A stretch of 64,000 bases of DNA from Shimia isoporae. Its GTDB lineage: Bacteria > Pseudomonadota > Alphaproteobacteria > Rhodobacterales > Rhodobacteraceae. How positions within the stretch are numbered: the stretch's first letter is position 1; each line of letters starts with the position of its first letter. The position numbers were made by a program, and so were the translations under genes. Shown piece by piece: positions 7,994-16,389 of this stretch. The notes under the pieces were generated by a model. That model did no database searches, was not told the DNA's origin, and saw only the letters and a program-made list of their open reading frames with translations. The stretch spans positions 2,232,001 to 2,296,000 of the forward strand of contig NZ_SMGR01000001.1 in assembly GCF_004346865.1 (NCBI RefSeq), given 5' to 3'.

Positions 7994-8851
7994 ATGAGTG
8001 ATATTATCGACAAACGCCTTCGTGCCAGCCGCTTTCGCCAACGGCTTGAGACGGCAATGAAAACCCAATCCGTCACACAGTCGGAACTGTCGCGGCGCAT
8101 CGGCGTGGATCGGTCTACCATCTCGCAGTTGCTCAAAGACAAGGGCGCCCGTTTGCCCAACGCACAGGTTGTCGGAGAGTGCGCCGCAGCGCTTGGTGTT
8201 TCCGCCGACTGGCTCCTGTCGTTGACGGACCGACCTGAAAACACGGCCGACATCCTTGCAAACGCCATGAGCGTAACCGAAGCCCCGCGCGCCCTTGTCG
8301 ACGAACAAATCTTCAACTGGCATCAGGAGGCCGCCGGCTACAAAATCCGGCACGTGCCGGCAGGCCTGCCCGACATGCTGAAAACAGACGAAATGCTGGT
8401 CTGGGAGTATTCTCCCCACCTTGGCCGCACGACCGAACAAGCCATAAACGCCTCGCGTGACCGCCTCAACTGGATGCGGTCGTCTCAATCGGACTATGAA
8501 ATCGCTCTGCCGCGCCACGAAATGGAGGCGTTCGCGCGCGGGGAAGGTTACTACACTGGCTTGCCTTCTGGCATTCGCAAACGCCAACTTGCGCAATTCG
8601 CGCAGCTGACGGACCAGCTTTACCCCCGTATGCGTCTCTACCTCTTTGACGCGCACCGGCTATACTCAAGCCCGATCACCGTTTTCGGCCCGTTGCTCGC
8701 TGTGCTCTATCTGGGCCGCAATTATCTCGCCTTTCGCGACACCGAACGCGTCACCAGTTTCACCGAGCATTTCGACAGCCTTGTTCGTCAGGCAGACATC
8801 ACAGCCCGCCAAATCCCGCAGCACGTGGACGGTCTGAAAGCACTGATCTGA
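7994..8851 (+). CDS. XRE-family transcriptional regulator with C-terminal effector-like domain
   Basis: A 285-residue protein with an N-terminal helix-turn-helix of the XRE/Cro type (about residues 12-75; QSVTQSELSRRIGVDRSTIS, then AAALGVSADWLLSLTDRPE). The rest (about 100-285) is a soluble domain of no recognised family, rich in aromatic residues and Arg. It may sense a ligand. It lies divergently from the DUF2061/desaturase unit, so it could regulate that unit and itself. The ATG at 7994 lacks a ribosome site. The next gene converges, 16 bases away. Confidence 0.85.
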   Translation: MSDIIDKRLRASRFRQRLETAMKTQSVTQSELSRRIGVDRSTISQLLKDKGARLPNAQVVGECAAALGVSADWLLSLTDRPENTADILANAMSVTEAPRALVDEQIFNWHQEAAGYKIRHVPAGLPDMLKTDEMLVWEYSPHLGRTTEQAINASRDRLNWMRSSQSDYEIALPRHEMEAFARGEGYYTGLPSGIRKRQLAQFAQLTDQLYPRMRLYLFDAHRLYSSPITVFGPLLAVLYLGRNYLAFRDTERVTSFTEHFDSLVRQADITARQIPQHVDGLKALI

Positions 8852-8867
8852 TCCGGATCGGGCCGGA

Positions 8868-9626
8868 TTAAACCTTCGGATCAGGGTTCACTGTAAACCC
8901 ATCCACCGCGATCACCTGCCCGCTGACCAGCCGCGCATTCTCTGAACTTAGAAAAACCGCCATTTCGGCAACGTCGCGACCTTCTATGAATGATCCCATC
9001 GCTGTACCGGACGCATAGCCCGCATAGACATCGTCCCGTGTCATGCCCTTGGCTTCGGCCTCACGTTCCAGAACGCCCTCCATGCGTGCGCCTTCAACGG
9101 CGCCCGGACAGATCACGTTCGCCCGCACGCCGAATGGCCCCAACTCCATTGCCAGTGTCTTGGTTAGCCCAATAACCGCCCACTTCGCAGCAGCGTATGG
9201 CGCGCGATATGGGTAACCGTATTGGCCGGCAGTTGAGGAAGTCACCACAATTGACCCGCCCTTCTGTGCCTTCATCATCGGGGCTGCATATTTGGCGGCC
9301 AAAAAGGCTCCTTCCAGATTGACGGCAACACAGGCCTGCCAGTCTTGCAGTTTTATATCCTCAATGACTGCCGTTGGCCCCGCAATACCTGCATTGGCGC
9401 AAAGCGCGTCAACCCCTCCCCAACGCTCCAAAACCTCATCAAACAAGGATTTCACAGCTGTTTCATCGCTGACATCCACGTGGGATTTTTGCCATGTATC
9501 TGGCGCGGCGCCCAAAGCGGCGCCGTCCAAATCCGCAATCCAGACACGCCAGCCTTCTCGATCAAAAGCCCTCGCCATTGCGAGACCCACGCCCGAAGCT
9601 CCAGCGGTGATCAAAGCCCGTTTCAT
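8868..9626 (-). CDS. SDR-family NAD(P)-dependent oxidoreductase
   Basis: A 252-residue short-chain dehydrogenase. The cofactor motif TAGASGVG is at the N-terminus, NAG (CANAGIAG) follows, and the catalytic Ser-Tyr-Lys set is visible in TSSTAGQYGYPYRAPYAAAK. The C-terminal SGQVIAVDGF segment is typical. It overlaps the end of the carnitine dehydrogenase/thioesterase gene by 4 bases, so it belongs to that operon. One reading is that it handles acetoacetate or another product of carnitine cleavage, for example as a 3-hydroxybutyrate dehydrogenase-like enzyme, but the substrate is not shown by the sequence. Confidence 0.9.
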   Translation of the reverse strand: MKRALITAGASGVGLAMARAFDREGWRVWIADLDGAALGAAPDTWQKSHVDVSDETAVKSLFDEVLERWGGVDALCANAGIAGPTAVIEDIKLQDWQACVAVNLEGAFLAAKYAAPMMKAQKGGSIVVTSSTAGQYGYPYRAPYAAAKWAVIGLTKTLAMELGPFGVRANVICPGAVEGARMEGVLEREAEAKGMTRDDVYAGYASGTAMGSFIEGRDVAEMAVFLSSENARLVSGQVIAVDGFTVNPDPKV

Positions 9627-11098
9627 CTGGGCTGTCCAACATAGCGACCGACGCCTTCGGGCGCAGGCAATCCGGCTTGCGCCTCGGAGATCTTTTGCAG
9701 GTTGGCGGCTATTTCCGGACTGAACGGAGCGGGTCTGCGGGTCTCAAGGCTTACGTGGATGAGGATGTGCTCTCCCGTCGCCAGAAGTCTGTCGCCCGCA
9801 TACATCTCGTGCCAAAGGTGCATCTTCTTACCTTCAGCCATCAGCACACGGGTGCGTACGTCGATCATTGATCCAAGATGTGTCTCATCGATGTGACGGA
9901 TGTGCGTTTCAGCCGTAAAGAAACTCCCGCCTGTTGCGATGTACTCCTGATCACACCCGATGATCTCCATCAATCGGTCAGAGGCATCCGCAAAGGCCTG
10001 CAAGTAGCGGCTCTCTGTCATATGACCGTTATAGTCTAGCCAATCCACTGGTACGGCGCGTCGGGTGGTGACAATCGGCTGGGACAGATCAGCGATGTCA
10101 GCCGCGCGACGTACCATACCTGCCTCGGACGAGAGTTTGGCATCATGCTTGTTCAGCACGGCGCCTGACGCAAAGTTCTGCGCTTTAAGAGCCCGCATCA
10201 TTGAGACAATGTTGTTGTCCCTGATGCGCTCCATCTCGCGGATCGTCATGTGGCCTGACTGCGCGTCGGACTGCCCCGCAATCAGGTCGACCAGCTCGTC
10301 AGTGAACTCGGGCACATCCATCAACTTGGTCCACGGCCATTCCAGCGCCGGACCGAACTGTGCCATGAAGTGTTTCATACCCGCTTCCCCGCCAGCCACG
10401 CGGTAGGTGTCAAAAAGCCCCATCTGTGCCCAGCGGATGCCAAACCCCATTCGGATACTTTCATCAATTTCTTCTGTGGTGGCGATGCCGTCTTTGACCA
10501 GCCACAGCGCCTCACGCCAAACGGCCTCCAAGAAGCGGTCGGCGATATGCGCGTCAATCTCTTTGCGTACGTGCAGAGGAAACATGCCGACGCCGGTCAG
10601 GATATCCTTGGCCCGTTCGACCAACTCGGGAGGGTTTTTCTCTGTGGGCACAAGTTCCACAAGAGGCATCAGATAGACAGGATTGAACGGATGGGTCACC
10701 ACAATCTGCTCAGGGCGCGTCGCGCAGCCTTGAAGTTCGCTGGGTTTGAACCCGCTCGTCGAGCTCCCCAGAATGGCATTCTCCGCACAATGCTCTTGAA
10801 GCGTTTGATACACCTTCTGCTTCAGCTCCAATCGCTCCGGCACGCTTTCCTGAATCCACTCGGCCCCGTCCACAGCCTCTGACATGGTCTCATGAAAACT
10901 CAGATGGCCCTCTGCGGGCAACGCCGTGTCGCTCAATCCTGGCAAAGACACCCGCGCATTTGCGATCACTTCGCCAATTTTGCGTTCTGCTTCAGGATCG
11001 GGGTCAAACACCCGCACATCCCAGCCATTGAGCAGGAACCGCGCGGCCCAACCGCCGCCAATAACCCCGCCGCCGATAATCGCTGCTGTTTTTGTCAT
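9623..11098 (-). CDS. lcdH: L-carnitine dehydrogenase fused to betainyl-CoA thioesterase
   Basis: A 491-residue bifunctional enzyme. Residues 1 to about 320 form a 3-hydroxyacyl-CoA-dehydrogenase-like NAD domain (IIGGGVIGGGWAARFLL, then THPFNPVYLMPLVE), which oxidises L-carnitine to 3-dehydrocarnitine. Residues about 345-480 form a hotdog thioesterase (WLDYNGHM motif), expected to release glycine betaine from betainyl-CoA. This fusion is known from rhizobial carnitine catabolism. The frame is open from 11131, but the ATG ending at 11098 follows a GGAGAGAG site and starts MTKTAAIIGGG, as the family does. The SDR gene overlaps downstream; the matching BKACE enzyme lies about 1.5 kb upstream, separated by inserted genes. 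A broken copy of its 5' end lies at 11516-11872. Confidence 0.9.
   Translation of the reverse strand: MTKTAAIIGGGVIGGGWAARFLLNGWDVRVFDPDPEAERKIGEVIANARVSLPGLSDTALPAEGHLSFHETMSEAVDGAEWIQESVPERLELKQKVYQTLQEHCAENAILGSSTSGFKPSELQGCATRPEQIVVTHPFNPVYLMPLVELVPTEKNPPELVERAKDILTGVGMFPLHVRKEIDAHIADRFLEAVWREALWLVKDGIATTEEIDESIRMGFGIRWAQMGLFDTYRVAGGEAGMKHFMAQFGPALEWPWTKLMDVPEFTDELVDLIAGQSDAQSGHMTIREMERIRDNNIVSMMRALKAQNFASGAVLNKHDAKLSSEAGMVRRAADIADLSQPIVTTRRAVPVDWLDYNGHMTESRYLQAFADASDRLMEIIGCDQEYIATGGSFFTAETHIRHIDETHLGSMIDVRTRVLMAEGKKMHLWHEMYAGDRLLATGEHILIHVSLETRRPAPFSPEIAANLQKISEAQAGLPAPEGVGRYVGQPR
10773..11092. repeat. 320-bp duplicated segment, copy A (inside lcdH)
   Basis: This segment of the intact lcdH gene is repeated at 11547-11866 with an offset of exactly 774 bases and no gaps seen by eye. 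It spans the first 109 codons or so. Confidence 0.85.
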
Positions 11099-11134
11099 GT
11101 TTTCTCTCTCCAACTCCATGCCGGGCCGCACAAA

Positions 11135-11485
11135 CTATTCAAAGTAGGCACACTCCAAACTCACTTCTTCGCCTTTTACCAAGAGGGTTTTGTAACAATA
11201 GTTGCCGTGCACGACGGGGGCGCAGCTTGAGGTCTCAGCCAAGCAGATGTTCGCTTCGCACTGGCTCCCATCGGAGCAGCTTTTGCCGGCGTCGCTGGCG
11301 GGTTTCTCCGGTAAAGAGCAAATCGGAATTTGCGCTTTCTTTCCCAATCGTCCGAAAGTGCCGCCTTGCGCTTGGCACTCCGCCGCTTTTTCGCGCTCTG
11401 CCGCGTTACGGGGGGCGGCGTCCTGACACCCGGTCACTAAAACCAAGGCAGCCAAAATGCCCATCGCAGGTTTTCCAAGCAGCAT
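11135..11485 (-). CDS. Small Cys-rich putative lipoprotein
   Basis: A protein of about 116 residues with a lipoprotein signal: a hydrophobic stretch (MGILAALVLVTGC) ending in the lipobox LVTGC. The mature part has about nine further Cys residues, so disulphides in the periplasm or outer membrane are likely. No family is recognised. The frame opens at 11515, directly after the stop of the lcdH fragment; starts at 11515, 11485 and 11464 are all possible and no ribosome site decides. It sits between the intact carnitine dehydrogenase gene and its broken copy, on the same strand, and looks like part of the material inserted into the carnitine cluster. Confidence 0.55.
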   Translation of the reverse strand: MLLGKPAMGILAALVLVTGCQDAAPRNAAEREKAAECQAQGGTFGRLGKKAQIPICSLPEKPASDAGKSCSDGSQCEANICLAETSSCAPVVHGNYCYKTLLVKGEEVSLECAYFE

Positions 11486-11521
11486 TTCTAAAACTGTTTC
11501 CAACACGCCTCGCATCTAAAC

Positions 11522-11542
11522 TTTACCGACGTGATACCGACG
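11522..11542. repeat. 21-bp direct repeat, copy 1
   Basis: The sequence TTTACCGACGTGATACCGAC and one further G recurs at 12554-12574 with 19 of 21 bases identical. This copy lies at the broken edge of the lcdH fragment, so it may mark a recombination joint. Confidence 0.7.
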
Positions 11543-11546
11543 CAAT

Positions 11547-11866
11547 ATGGCATTCTCCGCACAATGCTGTTGAAGCGTTTGATACACCTTATGCTTCAGC
11601 TCCAATCGCTTCGGCACGCTTTCCTGAATCCACTCGGCTCCGTCCACAGCCTCTGACATGGTCTCATGAAAACTCAGATGGTCCTCTGCGGGCAACGCTG
11701 TGTCGCTCAATCCTGGCAAAGACACCCGCGCATTTGCGATCACTTCGCCAATTTTGCGTTCCGCTTCTGGATCGGGGTCAAACACCGGCACGTCCGAGCC
11801 ATTGAGCAGGAACCGCGCGGCCCATCCGCCGCCAATAACCCCACCCCCGATGATCGCTGCTGTTTT
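11547..11866. repeat. 320-bp duplicated segment, copy B (lcdH fragment)
   Basis: This is the second copy of the segment at 10773-11092, forming most of the lcdH fragment. Divergence is a few percent by eye, mostly scattered single-base changes, which points to a fairly recent duplication. Confidence 0.85.
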
Positions 11867-11898
11867 GCCCAACTCTCTCTCCCGATCGTTTTCCAGTG

Positions 11899-12456
11899 TT
11901 AGCGTGGCGGCTGCGCCACGTCGTACAGCTTGCTCACGTCGTACCCGTTCTTGGTCAAAGCGGCTTCCGCTTTGGCTCGAAGATCGGTTGAAATTTGAGG
12001 GTCGCGAGCCAGTATCCAGCCCGTTCTGCCCGCCGGATTGCCAATCGCTACCACCGAATAAGCATCATCAATCCACAGCACCCAATAGTCGCCGCGTGCA
12101 AACGGCAACCAAGGAACAAAGGTCACTTTCAGCTTGCCGCCTTCTATCAACCACGCCTCGCCTTCAGCGGTGCTGGCTTCACCGGCGGGGCTTCCTTCTC
12201 GACAGGTATTCAGAACCGAAATCTTGCCATCGGACCGCAGACCATACTCCGCAGTGACACCTTCGCACCCTTTTTCAAAACGGTTGGGAAAGCGCGCGAT
12301 CTCGTGCCATTTTCCGAGATAACGATCGAGATCGAGTGCCGAAACCGCTTCGATTGGCACGGCTCGGTCACGATATCTCTCCGCGACAGCTGCACTGGTC
12401 GACGCAAAGGTAGCGAGGGTTGCGAAGGCGAACGCAAAAAACTGGAAACGACGCAT
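11899..12456 (-). CDS. Lipocalin family protein (Blc-like)
   Basis: A 185-residue exported lipocalin. A signal peptide (FFAFAFATLATFASTSAAVA) precedes the mature start. The lipocalin signature GxW is visible in DLDRYLGKWHEIARFPNRFE, and later YWVLWIDDAYSVVAIGNP and GWILARDP match Blc-type bacterial lipocalins. It probably binds a lipid or other hydrophobic ligand in the periplasm. There is no lipobox Cys, so it is likely soluble. The frame opens at 12474, but an AAGGA site 8 bases before the ATG ending at 12456 supports the shorter form. It interrupts the carnitine cluster and has no obvious link to carnitine. Confidence 0.87.
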   Translation of the reverse strand: MRRFQFFAFAFATLATFASTSAAVAERYRDRAVPIEAVSALDLDRYLGKWHEIARFPNRFEKGCEGVTAEYGLRSDGKISVLNTCREGSPAGEASTAEGEAWLIEGGKLKVTFVPWLPFARGDYWVLWIDDAYSVVAIGNPAGRTGWILARDPQISTDLRAKAEAALTKNGYDVSKLYDVAQPPR

Positions 12457-12506
12457 GGGATATCCTTTCATCATGCTTCTCTTTTCACTTCCTTACGTAA
12501 GCCAGC

Positions 12507-12518
12507 GCATTCAGGCCC
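12507..12518. repeat. 12-bp direct repeat (copy of BKACE 3' end)
   Basis: GCATTCAGGCCC occurs here and at 12587-12598, 80 bases apart. The second copy contains the stop codon of the BKACE gene, so this one looks like a stray duplicate of that gene's end. Confidence 0.55.
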
Positions 12519-12553
12519 AACCCCCAAAATCGAACCAGTCGCGGCACCGATGG

Positions 12554-12574
12554 TTTACCGACGTGATGCCGATG
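12554..12574. repeat. 21-bp direct repeat, copy 2
   Basis: This is the partner of 11522-11542, lying between the lipocalin gene and the BKACE gene. The two copies bracket the lcdH fragment and lipocalin gene, as if that block were inserted or duplicated as a unit. Confidence 0.7.
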
Positions 12575-12590
12575 TTTTGCAGACAGGCAT

Positions 12591-13505
12591 TCAGGCCCCT
12601 TTCGGAGCCTTTTTCGTCAGCCCAAGCTTCTCGCGCACCTCTGCCGGACCAATCACCCGCGCACCCATATTTTCAATGATGGTGCCAGCCCGTTCCACCA
12701 GCTGCCAGTTTTCCGCCAGCACGCCCTTGTCGAGCCAAAGATTGTCCTCAAGACCAACCCTTACGTTTCCGCCAGCCAGCACAGACGCCGCGACATAAGC
12801 CATCTGGTTGCGCCCCAGCGAGAACGCTGAAAACGTCCAGTTCTCCGGCACATTGTTGACCATTGCCATAAAGGTATTGAGATCATCGGGCGCGCCCCAA
12901 GGCACGCCCATACACAGTTGAACAAGTGCATCGGCTTCGAGGATGCCTTCCTTTACCAACTGCTTGGCAAACCACAAATGGCCAGTGTCAAATGCTTCAA
13001 TCTCGGGCTTAACCCCAAGATCCGTCATCATTTTTCCCATCTCACGCAACATACCCGGCGTGTTGGTCATAACGTAATCTGCTTCGGCAAAATTCATTGT
13101 ACCGCAGTCCAGGGTACAGATCTCCGGCAAGCATTCGGCAACATGTGCCACGCGCTCGGTCGCCCCGACCATGTCGGTTCCCGCGACAGGCGGCAGCGGG
13201 CTTTCGACGCCCCCAAACACGATGTCGCCCCCCATGCCCGCGGTCAGGTTCAGCACCACGTCCGTCTCGCTGTCGCGAATGCGGTCCGTGACTTCCCGAT
13301 ACAGTCCCAGATCGCGGCTCGGCGCGCCGGTCTCCGGATCACGCACGTGACAATGCACCACCGCCGCGCCAGCCTTGGCCGCAGCGATCGCACTGTTTGC
13401 AATTTGCTCAGGCGACCGTGGTACATGCGGACTACGATCCTGTGTGCCCCCCGATCCGGTTACGGCGCAGGTGATAAAGACCTCACGGTTCATTTCCAAA
13501 GGCAT
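12591..13505 (-). CDS. BKACE-family 3-dehydrocarnitine cleavage enzyme (DUF849)
   Basis: A 304-residue zinc enzyme of the beta-keto acid cleavage (BKACE, DUF849) family. The metal-binding HxH is seen in [12 protein letters not shown] near residue 48, and the TAGMGGD and [11 protein letters not shown] regions fit the barrel fold. Family members exchange acetyl-CoA with a beta-keto acid to give acetoacetate and a new acyl-CoA. With carnitine dehydrogenase and betainyl-CoA thioesterase on the same strand and a GlxA-type regulator opposite, the likely substrate is 3-dehydrocarnitine, giving betainyl-CoA. Its start faces the regulator gene across 73 bases. Confidence 0.88.
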   Translation of the reverse strand: MPLEMNREVFITCAVTGSGGTQDRSPHVPRSPEQIANSAIAAAKAGAAVVHCHVRDPETGAPSRDLGLYREVTDRIRDSETDVVLNLTAGMGGDIVFGGVESPLPPVAGTDMVGATERVAHVAECLPEICTLDCGTMNFAEADYVMTNTPGMLREMGKMMTDLGVKPEIEAFDTGHLWFAKQLVKEGILEADALVQLCMGVPWGAPDDLNTFMAMVNNVPENWTFSAFSLGRNQMAYVAASVLAGGNVRVGLEDNLWLDKGVLAENWQLVERAGTIIENMGARVIGPAEVREKLGLTKKAPKGA

Positions 13506-13559
13506 GGCGATTCCCCTTTTTGCTTTGCCCTAGCCTAACTCGCTTGAGCAACCAGACTT

Positions 13560-13572
13560 TTCGTAATACGAA
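13560..13572. promoter_or_regulatory. Palindromic operator candidate, carnitine cluster
   Basis: TTCGTAATACGAA is a perfect 13-base palindrome in the divergent promoter of the BKACE gene and the GlxA-type regulator, 6 bases before the latter's ATG. A further AATACGAA lies just inside the regulator gene. Such a site could serve carnitine-responsive control. Confidence 0.45.
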
Positions 13573-13578
13573 TTTTAT

Positions 13579-14556
13579 ATGTCAAAATACGAAGAAAACG
13601 GCGTTTTCCATCCAAATCCAAGGCCTCTCACAACCGCAATACTTGTGCTGGATGATTGCAACACCTTGAGCTTTGCAGCCGCCGTTGATCCGATGCGGGC
13701 CGCAAATCGCAGGGCAGGAAAACCGCTGTTTGACTGGCAGTTTTTCACGGCAACTGGCACGCCAGCCTCGCTCACGAGCGGCTTGAACATAAATGGTCCG
13801 GCCATCGCCAAGTTGACCTCATGCGACCTGCTGCTGGTTGTCGCAGGTTTTCGTCTTGAAGATCATGCCACACCAGCGCTTTTGTCCTCTCTGCGGCGCA
13901 TTGCAGGTCAGGGAACGAGCATTGCTGCGATCGACGGCGGCCCCTGGCTCTTGGCACGTGCAGGCTTGCTCGACGGGCAAATCGCCACCACTCATTGGGA
14001 GGATCTGGAGGAGTTTGCTACGCGATTTCCGAACGTAAACACCCGCAGGGACCGCTTTTGCATATCGGGCCGGTTTGCGACCTCAGGAGGCGCAGCACCG
14101 TGCATTGACATGATGCTATACCTTATAGGAACGCGCTTTGGCAAAACACTCGCACAACGGGTCGGCAGCGCATTTCTATATGACCCACTACCGGCCGGAA
14201 GCCAGCCGTTGACGTCCACGCCGCGCAAAGTCCGGCGCAACCCAAGGTTGGCCCGCGCGCTGGAGCGCATGGAGGCGACTATTTCCGAACCGCTCCCCAT
14301 CCCAGATATCGCGGCCCACGCCGGGCTCAGCGTCCGAGCACTTGAGTTGCGGTTTCAAACACACCTTGGTCTCTCCCCCAAAGCGACGTACTTACAAATG
14401 CGCCTTGAGGAAGCCCTGCGACTTGCTCAAGACACGTCTTATCCAGTTCGAGATATTGCGCTAGCGACAGGCTTTATCTCCCCGGCGAGTTTTGCACGCG
14501 CCTTCAAGGAGGCCCATGGCCAGTCTGTTCGCTCCCTGCGGTCACAAGGCAGTTAA
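13579..14556 (+). CDS. GlxA-family AraC-type regulator, CdhR-like
   Basis: A 325-residue regulator with an N-terminal DJ-1/PfpI (class I glutamine-amidotransferase-like) sensing domain (about 15-190; CDLLLVVAGF, IAAIDGGPWLLARAG) and a C-terminal AraC helix-turn-helix pair (about 225-320; IPDIAAHAGLSVRALELRFQ and VRDIALATGFISPASFARAF). In the domain's nucleophile position Gly-Gly replaces Cys, so it is a binder rather than an enzyme. CdhR of Pseudomonas, which activates carnitine dehydrogenase, has the same layout. Its place opposite the BKACE gene supports that role. No clear ribosome site precedes the ATG. Confidence 0.87.
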   Translation: MSKYEENGVFHPNPRPLTTAILVLDDCNTLSFAAAVDPMRAANRRAGKPLFDWQFFTATGTPASLTSGLNINGPAIAKLTSCDLLLVVAGFRLEDHATPALLSSLRRIAGQGTSIAAIDGGPWLLARAGLLDGQIATTHWEDLEEFATRFPNVNTRRDRFCISGRFATSGGAAPCIDMMLYLIGTRFGKTLAQRVGSAFLYDPLPAGSQPLTSTPRKVRRNPRLARALERMEATISEPLPIPDIAAHAGLSVRALELRFQTHLGLSPKATYLQMRLEEALRLAQDTSYPVRDIALATGFISPASFARAFKEAHGQSVRSLRSQGS

Positions 14557-14594
14557 GTCTTTCAAATTACGTGAAAATACCACTGAATGACACT

Positions 14595-16043
14595 TTACCG
14601 CGCGGCTGCCAGCAAGTTTTCGACGTCAACATGAGCTTCTATGTGTTCCGCCAATTTATCCAGAACAGCTTCGACCGTCGCATCGTAACCTTCGTTTCCG
14701 GCCTGAGCCCCAAGCGCCCTAAGCCATGCGCGACGGAACCCGTCATCACGGAACATCCCGTGCAGGTAACTCCCGCTGACACGGCCATCCAGCCCAACTG
14801 CCCCCTCATCACGGCCATCAACCCGAGCGAAAGGCCGCGAACAATCCGGCCCGTCGGTTCGCCCAATGTGTATTTCGTACCCGCGAAAGGCCTGACCCGA
14901 GGCAACATGCTCCGCCTGCGTTTCAGTTAGGCGTTTGTCGGGTGTCATCACTGTATCCACATCCAACAGTCCGAGCCCTTCGGTGTCTCCAGCAGGGCCT
15001 TCGATGCCCTCCGGATCGCGCACCCATTTGCCAAGCATTTGATATCCGCCACAAATACCGAGAACATGCCCTCCACGCCGCAAATGAGCGGCAAGATCAA
15101 TATCCCATCCTTGAGCCTTCAGAAACGCCAGGTCACCTCGCGTTGACTTGCTTCCCGGAATGATAACCACGTTTGCATCTCCGGGGACCGGCTCTCCGGC
15201 TCGCAACATCTTGAGCGACACGCCGGGCTCTTGTGCCAAAGGGTCCAGATCGTCGAAGTTTGCAATCCGCGACAAACCCAGACAAACCACTTTCAACCCG
15301 CCGCTCCGTTCTGCGTTTTTAATGTCCAGCGCATCTTCCGCAGGTAGTTTCCAAGCTTCACCAAAATACGGCAGCACACCGAAACCAGGCCAACCGGTCG
15401 TGTCTTTTATGAGTTGATACCCGCCATCAAACAAACTCGGATCGCCTCGAAATTTGTTGATCAGAAAGCCCGCCACCAGAGCAGCGTCTTCCTCCGAAAT
15501 CACCGCCTGAGTACCCACGATCTGCGCAATCACGCCGCCGCGGTCTATGTCTCCGGCCAGAATTACGGGTACATCGGCGGCTTGCGCGAAGCCCATGTTG
15601 GCGATATCGCCCTGCCGTAAATTCACCTCTGCCGGGCTGCCGGCCCCTTCCACAATGACCAGATCATTCTGAGATTTCAGACGGTTAAAACTCTCGAGCA
15701 CCGCTTTCATCAATTGCGGCTTGAGCTTGCTGTATTCACGCGCCTTCACAGTGGTCAGACGTTTTCCCTGAACGACGACCTGCGACCCCACATCCGTTTC
15801 AGGCTTTAACAGTACTGGGTTCATATCCACGACAAGGGGCTTACCGCAGGCGAGCGCCTGCAAAGCCTGCGCACGGCCAATCTCGCCACCATCCGAAGTC
15901 ACGGCCGCATTGTTAGACATGTTCTGCGGCTTGAAAGGCGCCACCGACAGCCCTCGCTTCCGTGCCGCACGACACAGCCCTGCGACGAGCATCGACTTGC
16001 CGACATTGGAGCCCGTGCCCTGGATCATAACCGCTTTTGTCAC
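14595..16043 (-). CDS. cobQ: Cobyric acid synthase CobQ
   Basis: A 482-residue ATP- and glutamine-dependent amidase that converts adenosylcobyrinic acid a,c-diamide to adenosylcobyric acid by four amidations. The N-terminal dethiobiotin-synthetase-like ATPase shows [20 protein letters not shown]. The C-terminal glutamine amidotransferase has the nucleophile Cys in [13 protein letters not shown] and His in GSYLHGMF. It is the last gene of the minus-strand cobO group: only 1 base separates it from the Lin0512 gene upstream. The length is normal for the family. Confidence 0.96.
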   Translation of the reverse strand: MTKAVMIQGTGSNVGKSMLVAGLCRAARKRGLSVAPFKPQNMSNNAAVTSDGGEIGRAQALQALACGKPLVVDMNPVLLKPETDVGSQVVVQGKRLTTVKAREYSKLKPQLMKAVLESFNRLKSQNDLVIVEGAGSPAEVNLRQGDIANMGFAQAADVPVILAGDIDRGGVIAQIVGTQAVISEEDAALVAGFLINKFRGDPSLFDGGYQLIKDTTGWPGFGVLPYFGEAWKLPAEDALDIKNAERSGGLKVVCLGLSRIANFDDLDPLAQEPGVSLKMLRAGEPVPGDANVVIIPGSKSTRGDLAFLKAQGWDIDLAAHLRRGGHVLGICGGYQMLGKWVRDPEGIEGPAGDTEGLGLLDVDTVMTPDKRLTETQAEHVASGQAFRGYEIHIGRTDGPDCSRPFARVDGRDEGAVGLDGRVSGSYLHGMFRDDGFRRAWLRALGAQAGNEGYDATVEAVLDKLAEHIEAHVDVENLLAAAR

Positions 16044-16044
16044 G

Positions 16045-16389
16045 TCACACCTGCTTGGGCAAAAACGCCTCGACCGCTGCCGAGGCGATCACCAGCACAT
16101 TGCCGTCGTCGGGATTGGTCACATTCATGCCGCCGAACACGGCTTTAACCTCCGCCCGACCGCGTGGGAGATGCGCAACCAAAGCGTCGCAATCAACCTT
16201 CTCTGGCTCCTGCACACCTACGGTCACCTGCACTCGCATTTCCTTGGGGTCTTTGCCCAAGGCAGCAAACATCGGAATAGAGGAATGGCGGATCGCGTCC
16301 TCGATCGCGCGGCCTGCAGCCTTGGTGTAATCCTGACCGTATTGGTCGTTGCCCATGCCCATTTCAATGATGAAACGCTGATCACTCAT
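16045..16389 (-). CDS. Lin0512-family protein, copy 1
   Basis: A 114-residue small soluble protein of the uncharacterised Lin0512 family. The N-terminal family motif, remembered as GxGxDxHG, reads GMGNDQYG here, with Tyr for His. [15 protein letters not shown] follows, and the C-terminal half is a beta-rich core ([27 protein letters not shown]). Its start overlaps the stop of copy 2 by 4 bases (ATGA). Sitting between cobO and cobQ in a gapless operon, it is a candidate for an undescribed role in cobalamin formation or handling. Nothing in the sequence gives a reaction. Confidence 0.8.
   Translation of the reverse strand: MSDQRFIIEMGMGNDQYGQDYTKAAGRAIEDAIRHSSIPMFAALGKDPKEMRVQVTVGVQEPEKVDCDALVAHLPRGRAEVKAVFGGMNVTNPDDGNVLVIASAAVEAFLPKQV

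Larger units (their letters stand above)
11516..11872 (-). pseudogene. Truncated duplicate of the carnitine dehydrogenase 5' end
   Basis: The reading frame encodes 118 residues. The first 110 match the N-terminus of the neighbouring LcdH with 7 substitutions (positions 2, 26, 29, 64, 88, 94 and 102). The match then stops abruptly and eight unrelated residues follow. The corresponding DNA (11547-11866) matches 10773-11092 without gaps at a constant offset of 774 bases. Only part of the Rossmann domain remains, so dehydrogenase activity is not expected. The original ATG is replaced by TTG with GGGAGAGAG upstream, so some translation could still occur. All seven residue changes are non-silent, which fits decay. 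Confidence 0.88.

Noticed and set aside
11516-11872. Functional second carnitine dehydrogenase
   Set aside because: Only about 110 of 491 residues remain, the ATG is lost and the frame ends in unrelated residues.
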